Assembly: GCA_004000515.1 (NCBI GenBank)
Contig: CP034537.1
Span: 4,478,001 to 4,542,000 of the forward strand
DNA length: 64,000 nucleotides
DNA from: Pseudomonas poae
Lineage (GTDB): Bacteria; Pseudomonadota; Gammaproteobacteria; Pseudomonadales; Pseudomonadaceae
Reading direction: 5' to 3'
The position numbers were made by a program, and so were the translations under genes. Positions 10,102 through 21,018 of this stretch are shown here, piece by piece. Positions within the stretch are counted from its first letter, which is position 1, and each line of letters opens with the position of its first letter. The notes below the pieces were generated by a model. That model was not told the DNA's origin. It searched no databases and saw nothing but the letters and a program-made list of their open reading frames with translations.

Positions 10102-12155
10102 TCAGTGTTGGGTCAGTTGGATCTGCGCTTTGGCCTGTTTCACTACATGCTCAACGGTGAACCCAAACTTCTCCTGCAACTTGGCCAACGGCGCCGACGC
10201 GCCGAAGCTGTTCATCACCACTTTGGCTCCGGTCTGCCCCACATAGCGGTCCCAACCCAAGGGACCTGCCTGTTCCACCACAACCCGCGCCGTGACCGCT
10301 GGCGGCAATACGCTGTCGCGATACGCTTGGTCCTGGTCTTCGAACAGCTCCCAACTAGGCATTGAAACCACTTGCGCGGCAACCCCTTCGTTTTTCAATT
10401 GCTCATAGGCCGCCACCGCTAGGCTGACTTCACTGCCCGTTGCCAACAGAATCACCTGTGGCTTATCCGCGCCAGCCAACACGTAGGCACCCTTGGCGGC
10501 CCCCGACGCCGCAGCGTACTTGGTCCGATCCAGCGTCGGCAGTGCCTGGCGCGACAACACCAGGCAGCTTGGCCGATGAGTTTGCGCGAGCGCGACCTTC
10601 CACAGCTCCAGGGTTTCATTCGCGTCGCCAGGGCGCAGGGTCAACAACCCCGGTGTTGCGCGCAATTGGGTCAGGTGCTCGATTGGCTGGTGTGTTGGGC
10701 CGTCTTCACCCACGCCGATCGAGTCGTGGGTAAACACGAACACCACCGGCAATTCCATGATGGCTGCCAGGCGGATCGGCGGTTTCATGTAGTCGCTGAA
10801 CACCAGGAAGGTCGAGGTGTAAGGCCGCAGGTAAGACAACGCCATGCCATTGGCAATCGCGCCCATGGCGTGTTCGCGGATGCCGAAATGCAGGTTGCGG
10901 CCGCTGTAGTCCTCGGCACTGAAACGCCCGGCGCCGTCGAACGTTAGATTGGTCTTGGTCGAGGGTGACAAGTCCGCCGACCCGCCCAGCAGCCAGGGGA
11001 TGTGTTGCGCAAAGGCATTCAGCACCTCGCCGCCAGACGCGCGGCTGGCGATGCCCTTTGCGTCAGCCGCGAAGCTGGGTAGATGGGCCTGCCATTGCTC
11101 GGGCATTTCCCCGGCGCGCATCCGCTGCAGTTCATCCGCCCGTTGCGGGTCGAGGTTCGCCAGGGTCTGGTTCCATTGTTGATACAGCGGCTCGGCACGT
11201 GTGAGTAGCGCGTCCCGAAGTACGGTGCGCGCTTCATCCGGCACCAGGAAGCTGGAATCCTCGGGCCAGCCATAGGCGGCCTTGGTCAGGCGAATTTCTT
11301 CATCACCCAATGGCTCACCATGGGCCGCGGCGGTGTTGTGCTTGTGGGGCGAACCGTAGCCGATCACGCTGTCGACCACGATCAGAGTGGGCGCGCCGGT
11401 GTTGGTCTTGAAGGTTTCCAGGGCCGTACTCAACGCAGCCAGATCGTTGGCATCCGTGACATGCAACGTGTGCCAGCCATACGCCTGGAAGCGCTTGATC
11501 ACGTCCTCGCTGAAGGCCAGTTCGGTGTGGCCTTCGATGCTGATGGTGTTGTTGTCGTAAATCCAGCACAGGTTATCCAGCTTCAAGTGCCCGGCTATCG
11601 ACGCCGCTTCGCTGCTGATGCCTTCCATCATGTCGCCATCACCGCACAGGGTGTAGACGTTGTAGTCGAACAGCACCTGGCCATCACGGTTGAAGCGCTC
11701 CCCAGCCAGCGCCCGGCCATGGCCATGCCCACACTGTTGGCGCAGCCCTGGCCGAGGGGGCCGGTGGTGGTTTCCACGCCCGTGGTCATGCGGTACTCAG
11801 GGTGGCCGGGGGTCTTGGAACCCATTTGCCGGAACTGCTTGATATCGTCCAGGCTGATCGCCGGCAGGCCCGAGCGCTTGCCGTGGGCGGCAATTTCAAC
11901 CACACCGGCCAGATGCAGCAGCGAATACAACAACATCGAGGCATGCCCCACCGACAACACAAAGCGGTCGCGGTTGGGCCAGTCGGGATGTTCGGGGTGG
12001 TAACGCAGGAACCGGCTCCACAACGTATACCCCACCGGCGCCAAGCCCATGGGCGTGCCGGGGTGGCCCGAGTTGGCCTTTTGCACGGCGTCCATCGCCA
12101 AGGTGCGGATCGTGTTGATGCATTGGGTGTCGATTGCGGTGGCGGCGTGAGTCAT
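10102..12155 (-). CDS. tkt: Transketolase (apparent frameshift)
   Basis: Transketolase moves two-carbon ketol units between sugar phosphates using thiamine diphosphate. The N-terminal [53 protein letters not shown] and the TPP motif [17 protein letters not shown] are diagnostic. The pyrimidine domain follows with [19 protein letters not shown]. The frame breaks near 11714-11715; adding one C to the coding-strand CC restores [16 protein letters not shown], which aligns in length with E. coli TktA. Repaired length is about 684 residues, slightly longer than the E. coli enzyme. The segment [20 protein letters not shown] differs from the usual gammaproteobacterial sequence. With no pentose-phosphate or Calvin-type genes nearby, this could be a second, specialised transketolase. 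The start (12155) opens MTHAATAID. Confidence 0.93.
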
Positions 12156-12329
12156 GAAACCGGTCTCCCTCGGGTGGCTATCTAGAGTGGAGGGCAGGGC
12201 GGGGTAAAGGTTTGATCCCAACGCGCACGCAGCGACGAACGGAGCGTATTGACCTCGGACATGACAAGACCCCTCGCAATGGTCTAGCTTCAAGGGCGTA
12301 GGCCATTGATCAACATGCGGAGGTACGTC

Positions 12330-12555
12330 ATGCCAGTGAAACACGACCTGTATCAGGACTTGGGGTTGAGCAAGGAAGTCGTTCACGAACGCAGGGCGAG
12401 CGACAAACGCCTGGACTCACTGCTCACTCAGTACGACGCCGCCGACGGGGAGGTGTTGAAGGCGGAATCGGCAAGCGCCAGCGATGAGGATGTGGAGAAG
12501 CTGAAGAAAAAAGCGGCTGTTGGTCAAAGACAAGATTGTGGAGCAGTTGGGTTGA
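12330..12555 (+). CDS. YdcH/DUF465-family small protein (apparent one-base insertion)
   Basis: This is a short charged helical protein of the YdcH (DUF465) family, about 74 residues once repaired. The visible N-terminus is [18 protein letters not shown], followed by a helical region rich in Glu, Asp and Lys. A run of six A at 12507-12512 shifts the frame. Reducing it to five A gives [17 protein letters not shown] and a stop at 12553-12555, the normal family C-terminus. A good ribosome site (GGAGG, 12319-12323) lies six bases before the ATG. It is transcribed away from the transketolase gene. The molecular function of the family is not known. Confidence 0.82.
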
Positions 12556-12702
12556 GCCAACGTTCCGGAATCTGGTCATATTTGTTCAGAATTGTCTAAG
12601 GGACAGCGTTCGATTCGCTCCCTATGATGCCCACCGTCCACCCGGCTCTGGGGACTGTTGCGGCGCAAGGATTGCGCTGGTGAGCCGGGCGGGCACCTTC
12701 TT

Positions 12703-14079
12703 TTATGCCAGCAGCGCTTGGGTACATTCATCCATCGAGCGCTGTTGCGTCTGCTCATACAGCTTGAGTTCATCAATCGTCTGGCGCCCCAGCGCCTTCT
12801 CGAACTCGGCCTGGTTCGAATTGGCCGCGTAGTGACTCTGCGCCGCATCCCCCAGGTTCGACTGGAAGATCCCCGCTGCACTTACCGGCAGGAAATCCTC
12901 GTACACCAACGGTTCCACCTCCACATGTCCCGCAGCGATCAGTGCATCCAGCGTGCGCGGCTGAGCGGCTGTGCCGCGTGCCGCCAAGCCTTGTTGGGTG
13001 GGGAAATAGCGGAAGTACGCCAGGCCCTGTTCGCGCATCTGTGCGTGATCGTCCGAGAAGGCCTGGAAGTGTTGCTCCATCAACTGCATATAGCGCGCGG
13101 CGTTGCCCTCATTGGGGAAGGCACCCAGTTCGTCGCGCGCGGCGTTCAGCAGTTGGTCGTACAGCGCACGGCCTTTAGGCGTGAGCGCCACGCCGCGCTG
13201 TTCTATTTCGCCGAAGCGTGCGCTGTGGCTGCCTTTGGCGTCGGTGAAGGCGATGGGCTCGTCGAGCGCCTTGAAGCTGGTCTGGCGCAGCAAAATCGGG
13301 CAATGGCGGCGCGGCGGGCCTTCGATCACGGCCTTGGGGGTGATGCCTTTGCCGGGCATGGCGGCCTGGACCTGGTCGATGTCCAGGGTGCGCGGAGTCA
13401 GGTGATTGATATGTGGGCCCTTGAAAGCCACCACGTCGGCGATCAAGCGGTGCTGGTCGCTGAGTTGCTGGTACTGGGCGCTGGTGACGGTGGCGGTGTG
13501 GTGCCAGCGAAAGGTTTCCAAGGCCTGGCGGATGAATTCATCGGCGTCGGTGGCGCTGAGGCCGCCATCGTTTTCGGCCTGTTCGATCAGCGCCAGGGCG
13601 CCGGGGGTGAAGATTGCGCGCTTGGCCAAGGCGGTTTCGGCAAAGGTTCGCAGGTCTGGGTTTTCGATCAGTTCCAGGCGCAGCAATGAGGTGAACACGC
13701 GAAACGGGCTGGTTTGCAGCGCACGCTCATGCACGGCGCGAAAGGCCGTGGAGTGCACCGGCACACCGGCTGGGGTGAGGTCGTAATAGCCCACCGGCTG
13801 CATGCCCATCACCGCAAACAGGCGGCCAATGGTGGCCAGCTCATAAGGCGTGCCCAGGCGGATGGCACCGTGGCGTTCGAGGTCCAGGCGCTGGATTTCG
13901 CCGGTGCGTTGCAGCTGCTGCACAAGCCCCGGTTCGCTGTTGAGCACGCGGTTATTGGTCTCGGCTACCAGCTCCATCAACGCGCCGTAGAGTGGAACTT
14001 CATCTCGGTACATATCGGACATGGCCTTGGAAAAGCCCTTGCGGATCTCGTCTGGGCTGATATGTGCGGCGGTTGGCAT
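12703..14079 (-). CDS. hglS: 2-oxoadipate dioxygenase/decarboxylase HglS (DUF1338, VOC-like)
   Basis: This 458-residue protein matches HglS (YdcJ/DUF1338), an iron(II) enzyme that converts 2-oxoadipate to D-2-hydroxyglutarate in the D-lysine branch of lysine catabolism. The metal and substrate residues known from the P. putida enzyme are in register: His70 and Arg74 in ERHGAIR, His226 in GPHINH, and a Glu in the GEIEQRG motif near residues 291-293. The frame is intact. A modest Shine-Dalgarno sequence (AGGA) precedes the ATG at 14079. The gene is divergent from the porin gene, with 289 bases between them. No other lysine genes are adjacent, so pathway assignment rests on family knowledge. Confidence 0.88.
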   Translation of the reverse strand: MPTAAHISPDEIRKGFSKAMSDMYRDEVPLYGALMELVAETNNRVLNSEPGLVQQLQRTGEIQRLDLERHGAIRLGTPYELATIGRLFAVMGMQPVGYYDLTPAGVPVHSTAFRAVHERALQTSPFRVFTSLLRLELIENPDLRTFAETALAKRAIFTPGALALIEQAENDGGLSATDADEFIRQALETFRWHHTATVTSAQYQQLSDQHRLIADVVAFKGPHINHLTPRTLDIDQVQAAMPGKGITPKAVIEGPPRRHCPILLRQTSFKALDEPIAFTDAKGSHSARFGEIEQRGVALTPKGRALYDQLLNAARDELGAFPNEGNAARYMQLMEQHFQAFSDDHAQMREQGLAYFRYFPTQQGLAARGTAAQPRTLDALIAAGHVEVEPLVYEDFLPVSAAGIFQSNLGDAAQSHYAANSNQAEFEKALGRQTIDELKLYEQTQQRSMDECTQALLA

Positions 14080-14368
14080 AGAAAAATTCCTGATGGCAAG
14101 GGCGGTGAAATAGCCGATGCCAGGATTTTGTTGGGCTGGCGGTGTGCGTGCAAACGAAGAATCTTCAGGACTTCATTCTGCAAATGAATGAGATGACGTG
14201 AATATGACAAAAAACGGCCTTTTGAAAATTTCATTTTCCGGCGGTTTTCCTAACTAATTCTTCACGGAGTCGGCCCCGCCCGGCATGAAAGAATCGTTAC
14301 GTTCGCAGGGATGAAAACGCCGTTTTGCACATCGCACACATAAAAAAAATGTTTAGGGGCCGTCGTTA
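14080..14368. other. Divergent promoter region between hglS and the oprD-type porin
   Basis: No gene is seen in these 289 bases. The region is richer in A and T than its flanks. It holds a small inverted repeat, GAAAATTTCATTTTC (14224-14238), that could be an operator. An A-rich stretch lies just before the porin start, with AGGGG (14354-14358) as the likely ribosome site. Confidence 0.5.
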
Positions 14369-15777
14369 ATGAAAATTTCTACACTGGCGTTATCCATCAC
14401 CGCCGCCGTTCTTGCACAACAAGTTTATGCGGACGACTTCGGGCTTGGCTCACTGGGCACGGGCACCGGTCACAGCGGTTTCCTTGAAGACAGCCATGCG
14501 TCCGTCAGTTCACGGACCATGTACTACAGCGCCGACAACCGTTCGGGCAAAAACAACGACCTGCGCGAAACCGCAACAGCGCTGCGTTTTGACTACAAGT
14601 CCGGCTACACCCAAGGCACCCTTGGCGTCGGTTTCGACGTGATGGCGTTCGGTGCCTTGCGCCTTGATGGTGGCGATGGCCACACCGCAGGCGCAGGCCT
14701 GTCGGGTAACGGCAACAGCTTCTTCCCGACCAAGAACAACGGCACCGAACCTGCCGATTCCTTCGGCCGTGCTGCAGGCAACGTGAAGTTCCGTATCTCC
14801 CAAACCGAGTTGCACGTCGGTGGCGGCTTGGCGCCGGTACTGCCAATCCTGGTGTCCAACGACAGCCGCGTGGCACCGCAAACCTTTGATGGCGGCATCC
14901 TGACGTCGAATGACATTCAAACGTCACCTTCACCGGTGGTGAGCTGAACCACGCCCAGGGCCGTGCGTCGAGCAACTCCACCGGCTTGAGCGTTGCCGGC
15001 GGCACCCGCGACAGCAACAGCTTCAAGTTCGGTGGTGTGGACTACAAACCCTTTGGCTCTTCCGACAACGCCATCGCGAAAAACCTGACGTTGCAGTACT
15101 ACTACGCCAATCTTGAGGACTTCTACAAACAGAACTATGTCGGGTTGGTCCACGTACTGCCGTTGGGCAATGACCAGTCGTTCAAGACCGACCTGCGTTA
15201 CTTCGACAGCACCAGCGACGGCCAGAACGGCGAAACAGGCTACAAGTTCAACAACAACGGTGGTTATGCCAAGCACGCTGGCGAAGTCGACAACAAAACC
15301 TACAGTGCAGCGTTCACTTACCAGTTGGGCGGTAGCAGCTTGATGCTCGGCCACATCGGTGTGGGCGGCGATGGCGGCTTCGTCTGGGTCAACCAGGGCA
15401 GCCTTGCCGATCCACATGCACAGGGCGCGGGCGGTAGCGACTTCTACCTGTTCACCGATGCCGTGGTGGGCCAGTTCTCCCGTGCGGGTGAGCAGGTCAA
15501 CTTTGGCCAATACGCGTATGACTTCAAAGCCTACGTTCCAGGCCTGAAAGCATCCGTGGCGTATCTGGACGGCAAGGACATCAAGTCGGCTGTAGCCGGT
15601 GGCCCTGACCAGAAGGAAAACGAAACCGACTTCCGCCTGGACTATGTCGTGCAAGCCGGTCCTCTGAAAGGCTTCGGTACCACCCTGCGTACCGGTACGT
15701 ATCACGGTAAAAACACCGGCACCGCGGACCAGGATCAAACTCGCCTGATCTTCAACTACACCTACGCAATCTTCTAA
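14369..15777 (+). CDS. OprD-family outer-membrane porin (apparent frameshift)
   Basis: This is a specific-uptake porin of the Pseudomonas OprD family, about 469 residues repaired. The signal peptide is MKISTLALSITAAVLAQQVYA, followed by DDFG. Family features include the early DSHASVSSRTMYYSAD strand, GTLGVGFDVMAFGALRLDGG, the mid-protein SNSFKFGGVDYKPF, and the C-terminal strand ending in aromatic YAIF. The frame breaks in AAA at 14919-14921. One extra A joins SNDIQ to NVTFTGGELNHAQGR. Substrates of OprD porins vary (basic amino acids, small acids, sugars) and cannot be read from sequence alone. The glycosidase gene starts 69 bases downstream on the same strand, which hints at a carbohydrate-related substrate. 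Confidence 0.9.
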
Positions 15778-15846
15778 ACCTTCATGTGCACACGGGCGTG
15801 GATGGGTTCTACACTGCTCCTCTCTTTGTAGGAGATGGAGGACCCA

Positions 15847-18483
15847 ATGACGGCCACGCCCGTAACCCGAATTCTCGACACAATTGAAGGCCAGCGCCTG
15901 GCAACCCAAGAGGCCGAGCGTTGGCGTGAGTGGGGCCCTTACCTAAGTGAACGCCAATGGGGCACGGTGCGCGAAGATTACAGCGCCGATGGCGATGCCT
16001 GGGCTTACTTCCCCATGAACATGCCCGCAGCCGCGCCTACCGTTGGGGCGAGGATGGCTTGGCCGGTTTCAGTGACAAGGCGCAACGCTGGTGCCTGGGC
16101 CTGGCCCTGTGGAACGAGCGCGACACCATCCTCAAGGAACGCCTGTTCGGCCTGAACAATGCCGAGGGCAACCACGGTGAAGACGTCAAGGAACTGTACT
16201 TTTTCGTCGATGGCGTACCGAGCCATGCCTACATGCGCATGCTCTACAAATACCCCATGCCGCATTCCCCTACGCCGACCTGATCAACGAAAACGCCCGC
16301 CGTGGGTTGGCCGACGCCGAGTACGAGATCCTCGATACCGGAGTGTTCGAAGACAACCGCTATTGCGATGTCAGCGTCGAATACGCCAAGCACCAGCCCG
16401 ACGATATCTTCATGCGGGTCACCGTACACAACCGTTCGGACCAGCCAACGCGCCTGCAGGTGCTGCCTCAACTCTGGGCACGCAATGACTGGAGTTGGAC
16501 TGCTGATGCGCCCAGGCCGCAACTGAGCATGCAGGGCGAGTCCGTGCTGGCCCGGCATCATGAGTTGCCTGACCGCCACCTCAGTGCCTGGGTCAGGACG
16601 GGGTGCAATGGCTGTTCTGTGAAAACGACAGCAACTATCCATTGCTCGATGGGCAGGCGGCACCGGGGCCGTTCAAGGATGGGATCAACGATTACGTGGT
16701 GGATGGGCGCGAGGGGGCCATTCGCCGTGACCACGGTACCAAGGTCGCTGCGCGGTTTATCCTTGAACTGGCGGGCCTGGAAAGCAAAACCCTGTACCTG
16801 CGTTTCGCGCCCGTGGACGCGCCCGAGGTCAACGCACGCAAGCTGTTCGAACAACGCCGCCAGGAAGCCGACGACTTCTACGCCGCACTGCAACACAACC
16901 TGGTCGATGCGGACGCGCGCAACGTACAGCGCCAGGCCCTGGCCGGGTTGCTGTGGTCCAAGCAGCTCTATTATTTCGACGTGAACCAATGGCTCGACGG
17001 CGACCCGGCCCAGCCTGCACCGCCGCCCGAGCGCCTGCATATTCGCAATACCCATTGGCGGCACCTGTCCAACTTCGACATTCTCTCGATGCCTGACACC
17101 TGGGAGTACCCGTGGTACGCCTCGTGGGACCAGGGCTTCCAGGCGGTGGCGTTTGCGTTGATCGATCCGGGGTACGCCAAGCAACAACTGCTATTGCTGG
17201 TGAAGGATCGCTTCATGCACCCCAATGGCCAGTTGCCGGCTTATGAGTGGCGTTTCGACGACGCCAACCCGCCGGTGCATGCATGGGCCAGTTGGCGGGT
17301 ATATCAGCAGGACAAGGCGCTGAACGGCGTAGGCGATATGGATTTTCTTGAACGGATCTTCCACAAGCTGCTGCTGAATTTTTCCTGGTGGGTCAACCGC
17401 AAGGACGCCGAGGGGCGCAACCTGTTCCAGGGCGGGTTCCTCGGGTTAGACAATATCGCCCTGTTCGACCGCTCGGCCACGTTGCCTGAGGGCTATCAGC
17501 TCGACCAGGCAGATGGAACAGCATGGGTGGCGGCGTATGCGCTGGACTTGATGCGTATCGCTTTGGAGCTGGCCAAGCGCAATCCGGTCTACGTCGATAT
17601 CGGGGTGAAATTTTTCGAACACTTCTTGTATATCGCCGGCGCCATCAACCGGGTGGACGATAGCGCCGAAGGCTTGTGGGATGAACAGGACCTGTTTTTC
17701 TACGACGTGCTGCACCGCCCCGACGGGCAAAACGAACCGGTCCGCCTACGCTCCATCGTCGGGCTGATGCCGCTGTTCGCCGTGTTGGTGTTGGAGCAGC
17801 GCGAGCATGAAGGCTTGGAGGGTTTGCGCGAACGGCTATTAGGTTTCATGAAGCACCGGCCCGACCTGGCCAAACTGGTTTCACGCTGGAATGAACCGGG
17901 GCAGGGCAATCGGCTGTTGCTGGCGCTGCTGCGGGGTGAGCGTACCAAGGACCTGCTGCGACGCATGCTGGATGACCGTGAGTTCCTGTCGACGTTTGGC
18001 GTGCGCTCACTGTCCAAGGCTTTCGCCGAGCAGCCGCTGGCGTTGAAGATGAACGGCGACACCTTGTGTGCCAGCTACCAACCCGGCGAATCCGACTCAC
18101 GCCTGTACGGCGGCAACTCCAATTGGCGCGGGCCGTTGTGGATGCCGGTGAACTACATGCTGATTGAATCGCTGCGCGAGTTTCACCGCTACTACGCGGA
18201 CAATTTCTCGGTGGAGTACCCGACAGGCAGTGGGTATCTGTCGTCTCTTGAAGAGGTGGCTGACAGCCTCAGTCAGCGACTGACCGGGTTGTTTCTGCGG
18301 GATGAGAATGGCCTGCGGCCGTCGATGGCGGGGTATGCACAGTTGGAAGCCGACCCGGCGAGCCGCGATCTGGTGCTGTTCCATGAGTATTTTCATGGGG
18401 ACACCGGGCGTGGGTTGGGGGCATCGCATCAGACGGGGTGGAGCGCGTTGGTGACATTATTACTGCAACCCAAAAGCGCATGA
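15847..18483 (+). CDS. MGH1-type/GH63-like glucosidase (three apparent frameshifts)
   Basis: This is a large cytoplasmic glycoside hydrolase of about 879 residues, similar to bacterial proteins annotated as glucosidase with an MGH1-like (GH63-related) catalytic domain. The N-terminal part ([40 protein letters not shown]) and the (alpha/alpha)-barrel part ([41 protein letters not shown]) are conserved. Three single-base losses break it: CCCC at 16011-16014, CCCC at 16253-16256 and GGG at 16590-16592. Each is repaired by one base and leaves no gap in the expected sequence. The ATG at 15847 has a purine-rich ribosome site (GGAGATGGAGG). No signal peptide is seen, so it acts inside the cell. The true substrate is unknown; the porin upstream may feed it. 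Confidence 0.85.
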
Positions 18484-18539
18484 CCTAAGCGGACTCAATC
18501 CGTCGGATTGCCTGCTCACTACAGGCGTCAATATTCGGG

Positions 18540-18571
18540 GCAAAAAATCCCGCCTCGAAAGACGGGATTCA
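18540..18571 (-). terminator. Rho-independent terminator after the SCP2 gene
   Basis: On the minus strand AATCCCG pairs with CGGGATT (18546-18552 with 18563-18569), closing a loop of about ten bases, and a run of six T follows. It lies just beyond the SCP2 stop and also separates that gene from the converging glycosidase gene. Confidence 0.8.
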
Positions 18572-18585
18572 GGATCAGCTGTCAA

Positions 18586-18899
18586 TCAAGCTGGGAACAG
18601 CTCGCTCAGCTTCATCGCCAGCATCATGTCGCCTTCGGTGCGCAGTTTGCCGCTCATGAAGGCCTGCATGCCGTCGGTCTCGCCGCTGACGATGCCTTCC
18701 ATGGTTTCGCCGTCGGTCACCAAGGTCACCTGGGCGTCTGGGTTTTCGCCTTCCAGCAGTTCGCAGGTGTTGTTTTCACCACCAGCGAGAAGTTCTGGGT
18801 GTCGTCGATACGGAAACCGAACACCAGGTCCAGGCCGTCGGCAGCGGCTGGGTTGAATTTGGCTTTCATTGCTTCTACAGCTTTGGCTACGTCAGTCAT
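18586..18899 (-). CDS. SCP2 sterol-carrier-domain protein (apparent frameshift)
   Basis: Repairing one base gives a 104-residue single-domain SCP2 protein. The N-terminus is MTDVAKAVEAMKAKFNPAAA and the C-terminus is GKLRTEGDMMLAMKLSELFPA, both typical of SCP2 lipid-binding domains. The break is near 18777, where one extra G on the coding strand gives SLVVENNTCELLEGENPDA. The product is cytoplasmic and probably binds a hydrophobic ligand, but its role in bacteria is not defined. It follows the histidine phosphatase gene on the same strand with 56 bases between, so they may be cotranscribed. A terminator follows at 18540-18571. Confidence 0.85.
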
Positions 18900-18955
18900 G
18901 GTTTCGATCCTTTAGGGTAGAGTCCAGTGACCTTGGGGTCACGGTTGGCCGCAGT

Positions 18956-19666
18956 TCATCGGAACGTGATGAGCTGCGGCGCCTTCAACAGTTGCAAGTG
19001 GGCATGACCGTTGAAGGAAGCCAGTGCCACCTCGCGACCGCGGAATTTCAGCTGGTTGAGCGAGGTGTTAACAATTTGCCAGTTCAGTTCGAACGCCTGC
19101 GCGGCAGGCATCTGGGTAATCAGGTGGAGCAGGGCAGTGATGGTGCCGCCGGAGGTGAACACCGCGATTTTCTGCGTGTTGTCTGCGGCTTCGAGGATGC
19201 GTTGCAAGCCACCCTGAACACGCTCGACAAATCCCAGCCAGCTTTCCAGGCCCGGCGGGTCGTAGGTGCCGGCGAGCCAACGCTCGATGATCAAGGCGAA
19301 GATGCGCTGGAATTCGCTGCGGTTCTGCGCGGCATTGCGCAGGATCTCCAGGGCATCGGGTTCGCTATTGAGCAGGTCGGGGAGCAGGGCGCGGATGATC
19401 GCGTCGGCATCGAATTCGTTGAATGCGCTGTCGGTTTCCAGCGCGGGTACCGGCAGGCCGAGGGCGCTGTACTGATCGAAGGCCGCCGTGGCGGTGTGCT
19501 GCTGGCGGCGCAAGTCGCCGGCCACGCAACGGTCGAACACCAGGCCCATGTCTGCCAGGTGGCGGCCCAGCACTTGGGCTTGCTCCACGCCAACGGGCGA
19601 CAGCACGTCGTAGTCGTCTGCACCGAAGGAGGCTTGGCCATGTCGAATCAGATAGATGCTGCCCAC
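18956..19666 (-). CDS. Histidine phosphatase family protein
   Basis: This 236-residue protein belongs to the phosphoglycerate-mutase-like histidine phosphatases. The catalytic RHG is in IYLIRHGQASFGADDYD at the N-terminus. The second catalytic His is expected in the C-terminal half; FTSGGTITALLHL is the matching strand and helix. The frame is intact. It heads a probable two-gene unit with the SCP2 gene. The substrate (sugar phosphate, nucleotide or protein phospho-His) cannot be told from sequence. Its divergent neighbour is sohB. Confidence 0.87.
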   Translation of the reverse strand: MGSIYLIRHGQASFGADDYDVLSPVGVEQAQVLGRHLADMGLVFDRCVAGDLRRQQHTATAAFDQYSALGLPVPALETDSAFNEFDADAIIRALLPDLLNSEPDALEILRNAAQNRSEFQRIFALIIERWLAGTYDPPGLESWLGFVERVQGGLQRILEAADNTQKIAVFTSGGTITALLHLITQMPAAQAFELNWQIVNTSLNQLKFRGREVALASFNGHAHLQLLKAPQLITFR

Positions 19667-19860
19667 GTCCGTTTTCCCGGTACGTTGAAAGTCTGGCGAG
19701 GTTATGAGGATGCCTGCGAGCTGTCAATGAAAAAACATACGCTTGTTTTAAAAGCTCGTTGGAGCGCTGCTTACTGGCGGTTTGACCGCTGGCTCCAATG
19801 CGGTGCCGCCGGTATGCTGGGGCAATCCGCGCTTGGCGCACTGCACTTGTAAGGAGCAAC

Positions 19861-20886
19861 ATGGATTTTTTGGCCGAATACGCGAGCTTTCTGGCGAAGA
19901 CCGTCACCCTGGTGGTCGCTATTCTGGTGGTACTGATCAGCTTCGCGGCCTTGCGCAGCAAAGGTCGTCGCAAGTCCGCCGGCCAATTGCAGGTCAGCAA
20001 GCTCAACGATTTCTACAAGGGCCTGCGCGAGCGCCTGGAGTCGACTTTGCTCGACAAGGACCAACTCAAAGCCCTGCGCAAGTCCGAAGGCAAGGCCGAA
20101 AAGAAGAAGGGCAAGCAGAAGGCCGAGGCCAAGCCACGGGTGTTCGTGCTGGATTTCGACGGCGATATCAAAGCCTCGGCTACCGAGAGCCTGCGCCATG
20201 AAATCACCGCGCTGCTGAGCCTGGCCACGCCGAAGGACGAAGTGGTACTGCGCCTGGAGAGCGGCGGTGGCATGGTCCACAGCTACGGCCTGGCGTCTTC
20301 GCAACTGGCGCGTATCCGCCAAGCGGGCGTGCCCCTGACCGTGTGTATCGACAAGGTTGCCGCCAGCGGTGGCTACATGATGGCGTGCATCGGTGAGAAG
20401 ATCATCAGCGCGCCGTTTGCCATCCTTGGCTCCATCGGCGTGGTGGCGCAGTTGCCCAACGTCAACCGCCTGCTGAAAAAGCACGACATCGACTTTGAAG
20501 TGCTGACGGCTGGCGAGTACAAGCGCACCCTCACGGTGTTTGGCGAAAACACCGAGAAGGGTCGCGAGAAGTTCCAGGAAGACCTGGACATCACCCACCA
20601 ACTGTTCAAGAACTTCGTGTCGCGCTACCGCCCGCAACTGGCGATTGATGAAGTCGCGACCGGAGAAGTGTGGCTGGGTGTTGCAGCGCTGGATAAGCAA
20701 CTGGTGGACGAACTGCAAACCAGCGACGAGTACCTGGCCACCAAGGCCAAGACCGCCGAGGTGTTCCACCTGCACTACGCCGAGCGCAAGAGCTTGCAGG
20801 AGCGCGTAGGGCTGGCGGCCAGTGGGTCGGTGGATCGGGTGCTGTTGACCTGGTGGAGCCGTTTGACCCAGCAGCGCTTCTGGTAA
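19861..20886 (+). CDS. sohB: SohB, inner-membrane S49 peptidase
   Basis: SohB is a signal-peptide-peptidase-like serine protease of the inner membrane. I chose the ATG at 19861 (MDFLAEYASFLAK), which follows TAAGGAGC; the preceding in-frame stretch does not look coding. Residues 12-29 form the one N-terminal membrane segment, followed by a basic, Lys-rich linker (KKKGKQKAEAK). The catalytic Ser is in KVAASGGYMMAC, and the Lys is most likely that of AGEYKRTL, as in SppA. Length is 341 residues, normal for SohB. The frame is intact. A REP doublet lies between it and the convergent MFS gene. Confidence 0.93.
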   Translation: MDFLAEYASFLAKTVTLVVAILVVLISFAALRSKGRRKSAGQLQVSKLNDFYKGLRERLESTLLDKDQLKALRKSEGKAEKKKGKQKAEAKPRVFVLDFDGDIKASATESLRHEITALLSLATPKDEVVLRLESGGGMVHSYGLASSQLARIRQAGVPLTVCIDKVAASGGYMMACIGEKIISAPFAILGSIGVVAQLPNVNRLLKKHDIDFEVLTAGEYKRTLTVFGENTEKGREKFQEDLDITHQLFKNFVSRYRPQLAIDEVATGEVWLGVAALDKQLVDELQTSDEYLATKAKTAEVFHLHYAERKSLQERVGLAASGSVDRVLLTWWSRLTQQRFW

Positions 20887-20914
20887 CCCGGTTAGGGAAA
20901 TGGCGTTGATCCCT

Positions 20915-21017
20915 TGTGGGAGCGCGCTTGTGTGGGAGCTGGCTTGCCTGCGATAGAATCACCGCGGTGTGACTGACGCACCGCGGTGCCTGTATCGCGG
21001 GCAAGCCCGCTCCCACA
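20915..21017. repeat. REP cluster between sohB and MFS gene
   Basis: GTGGGAGCGCGCTTG and GTGGGAGCTGGCTTGCCTGC (20916-20950) are followed by the inverted copy ATCGCGGGCAAGCCCGCTCC (from 20994). The loop holds a second small repeat, CACCGCGGTG (approximately) in two copies. The element sits between convergent genes. Confidence 0.85.
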
Positions 21018-21018
21018 T

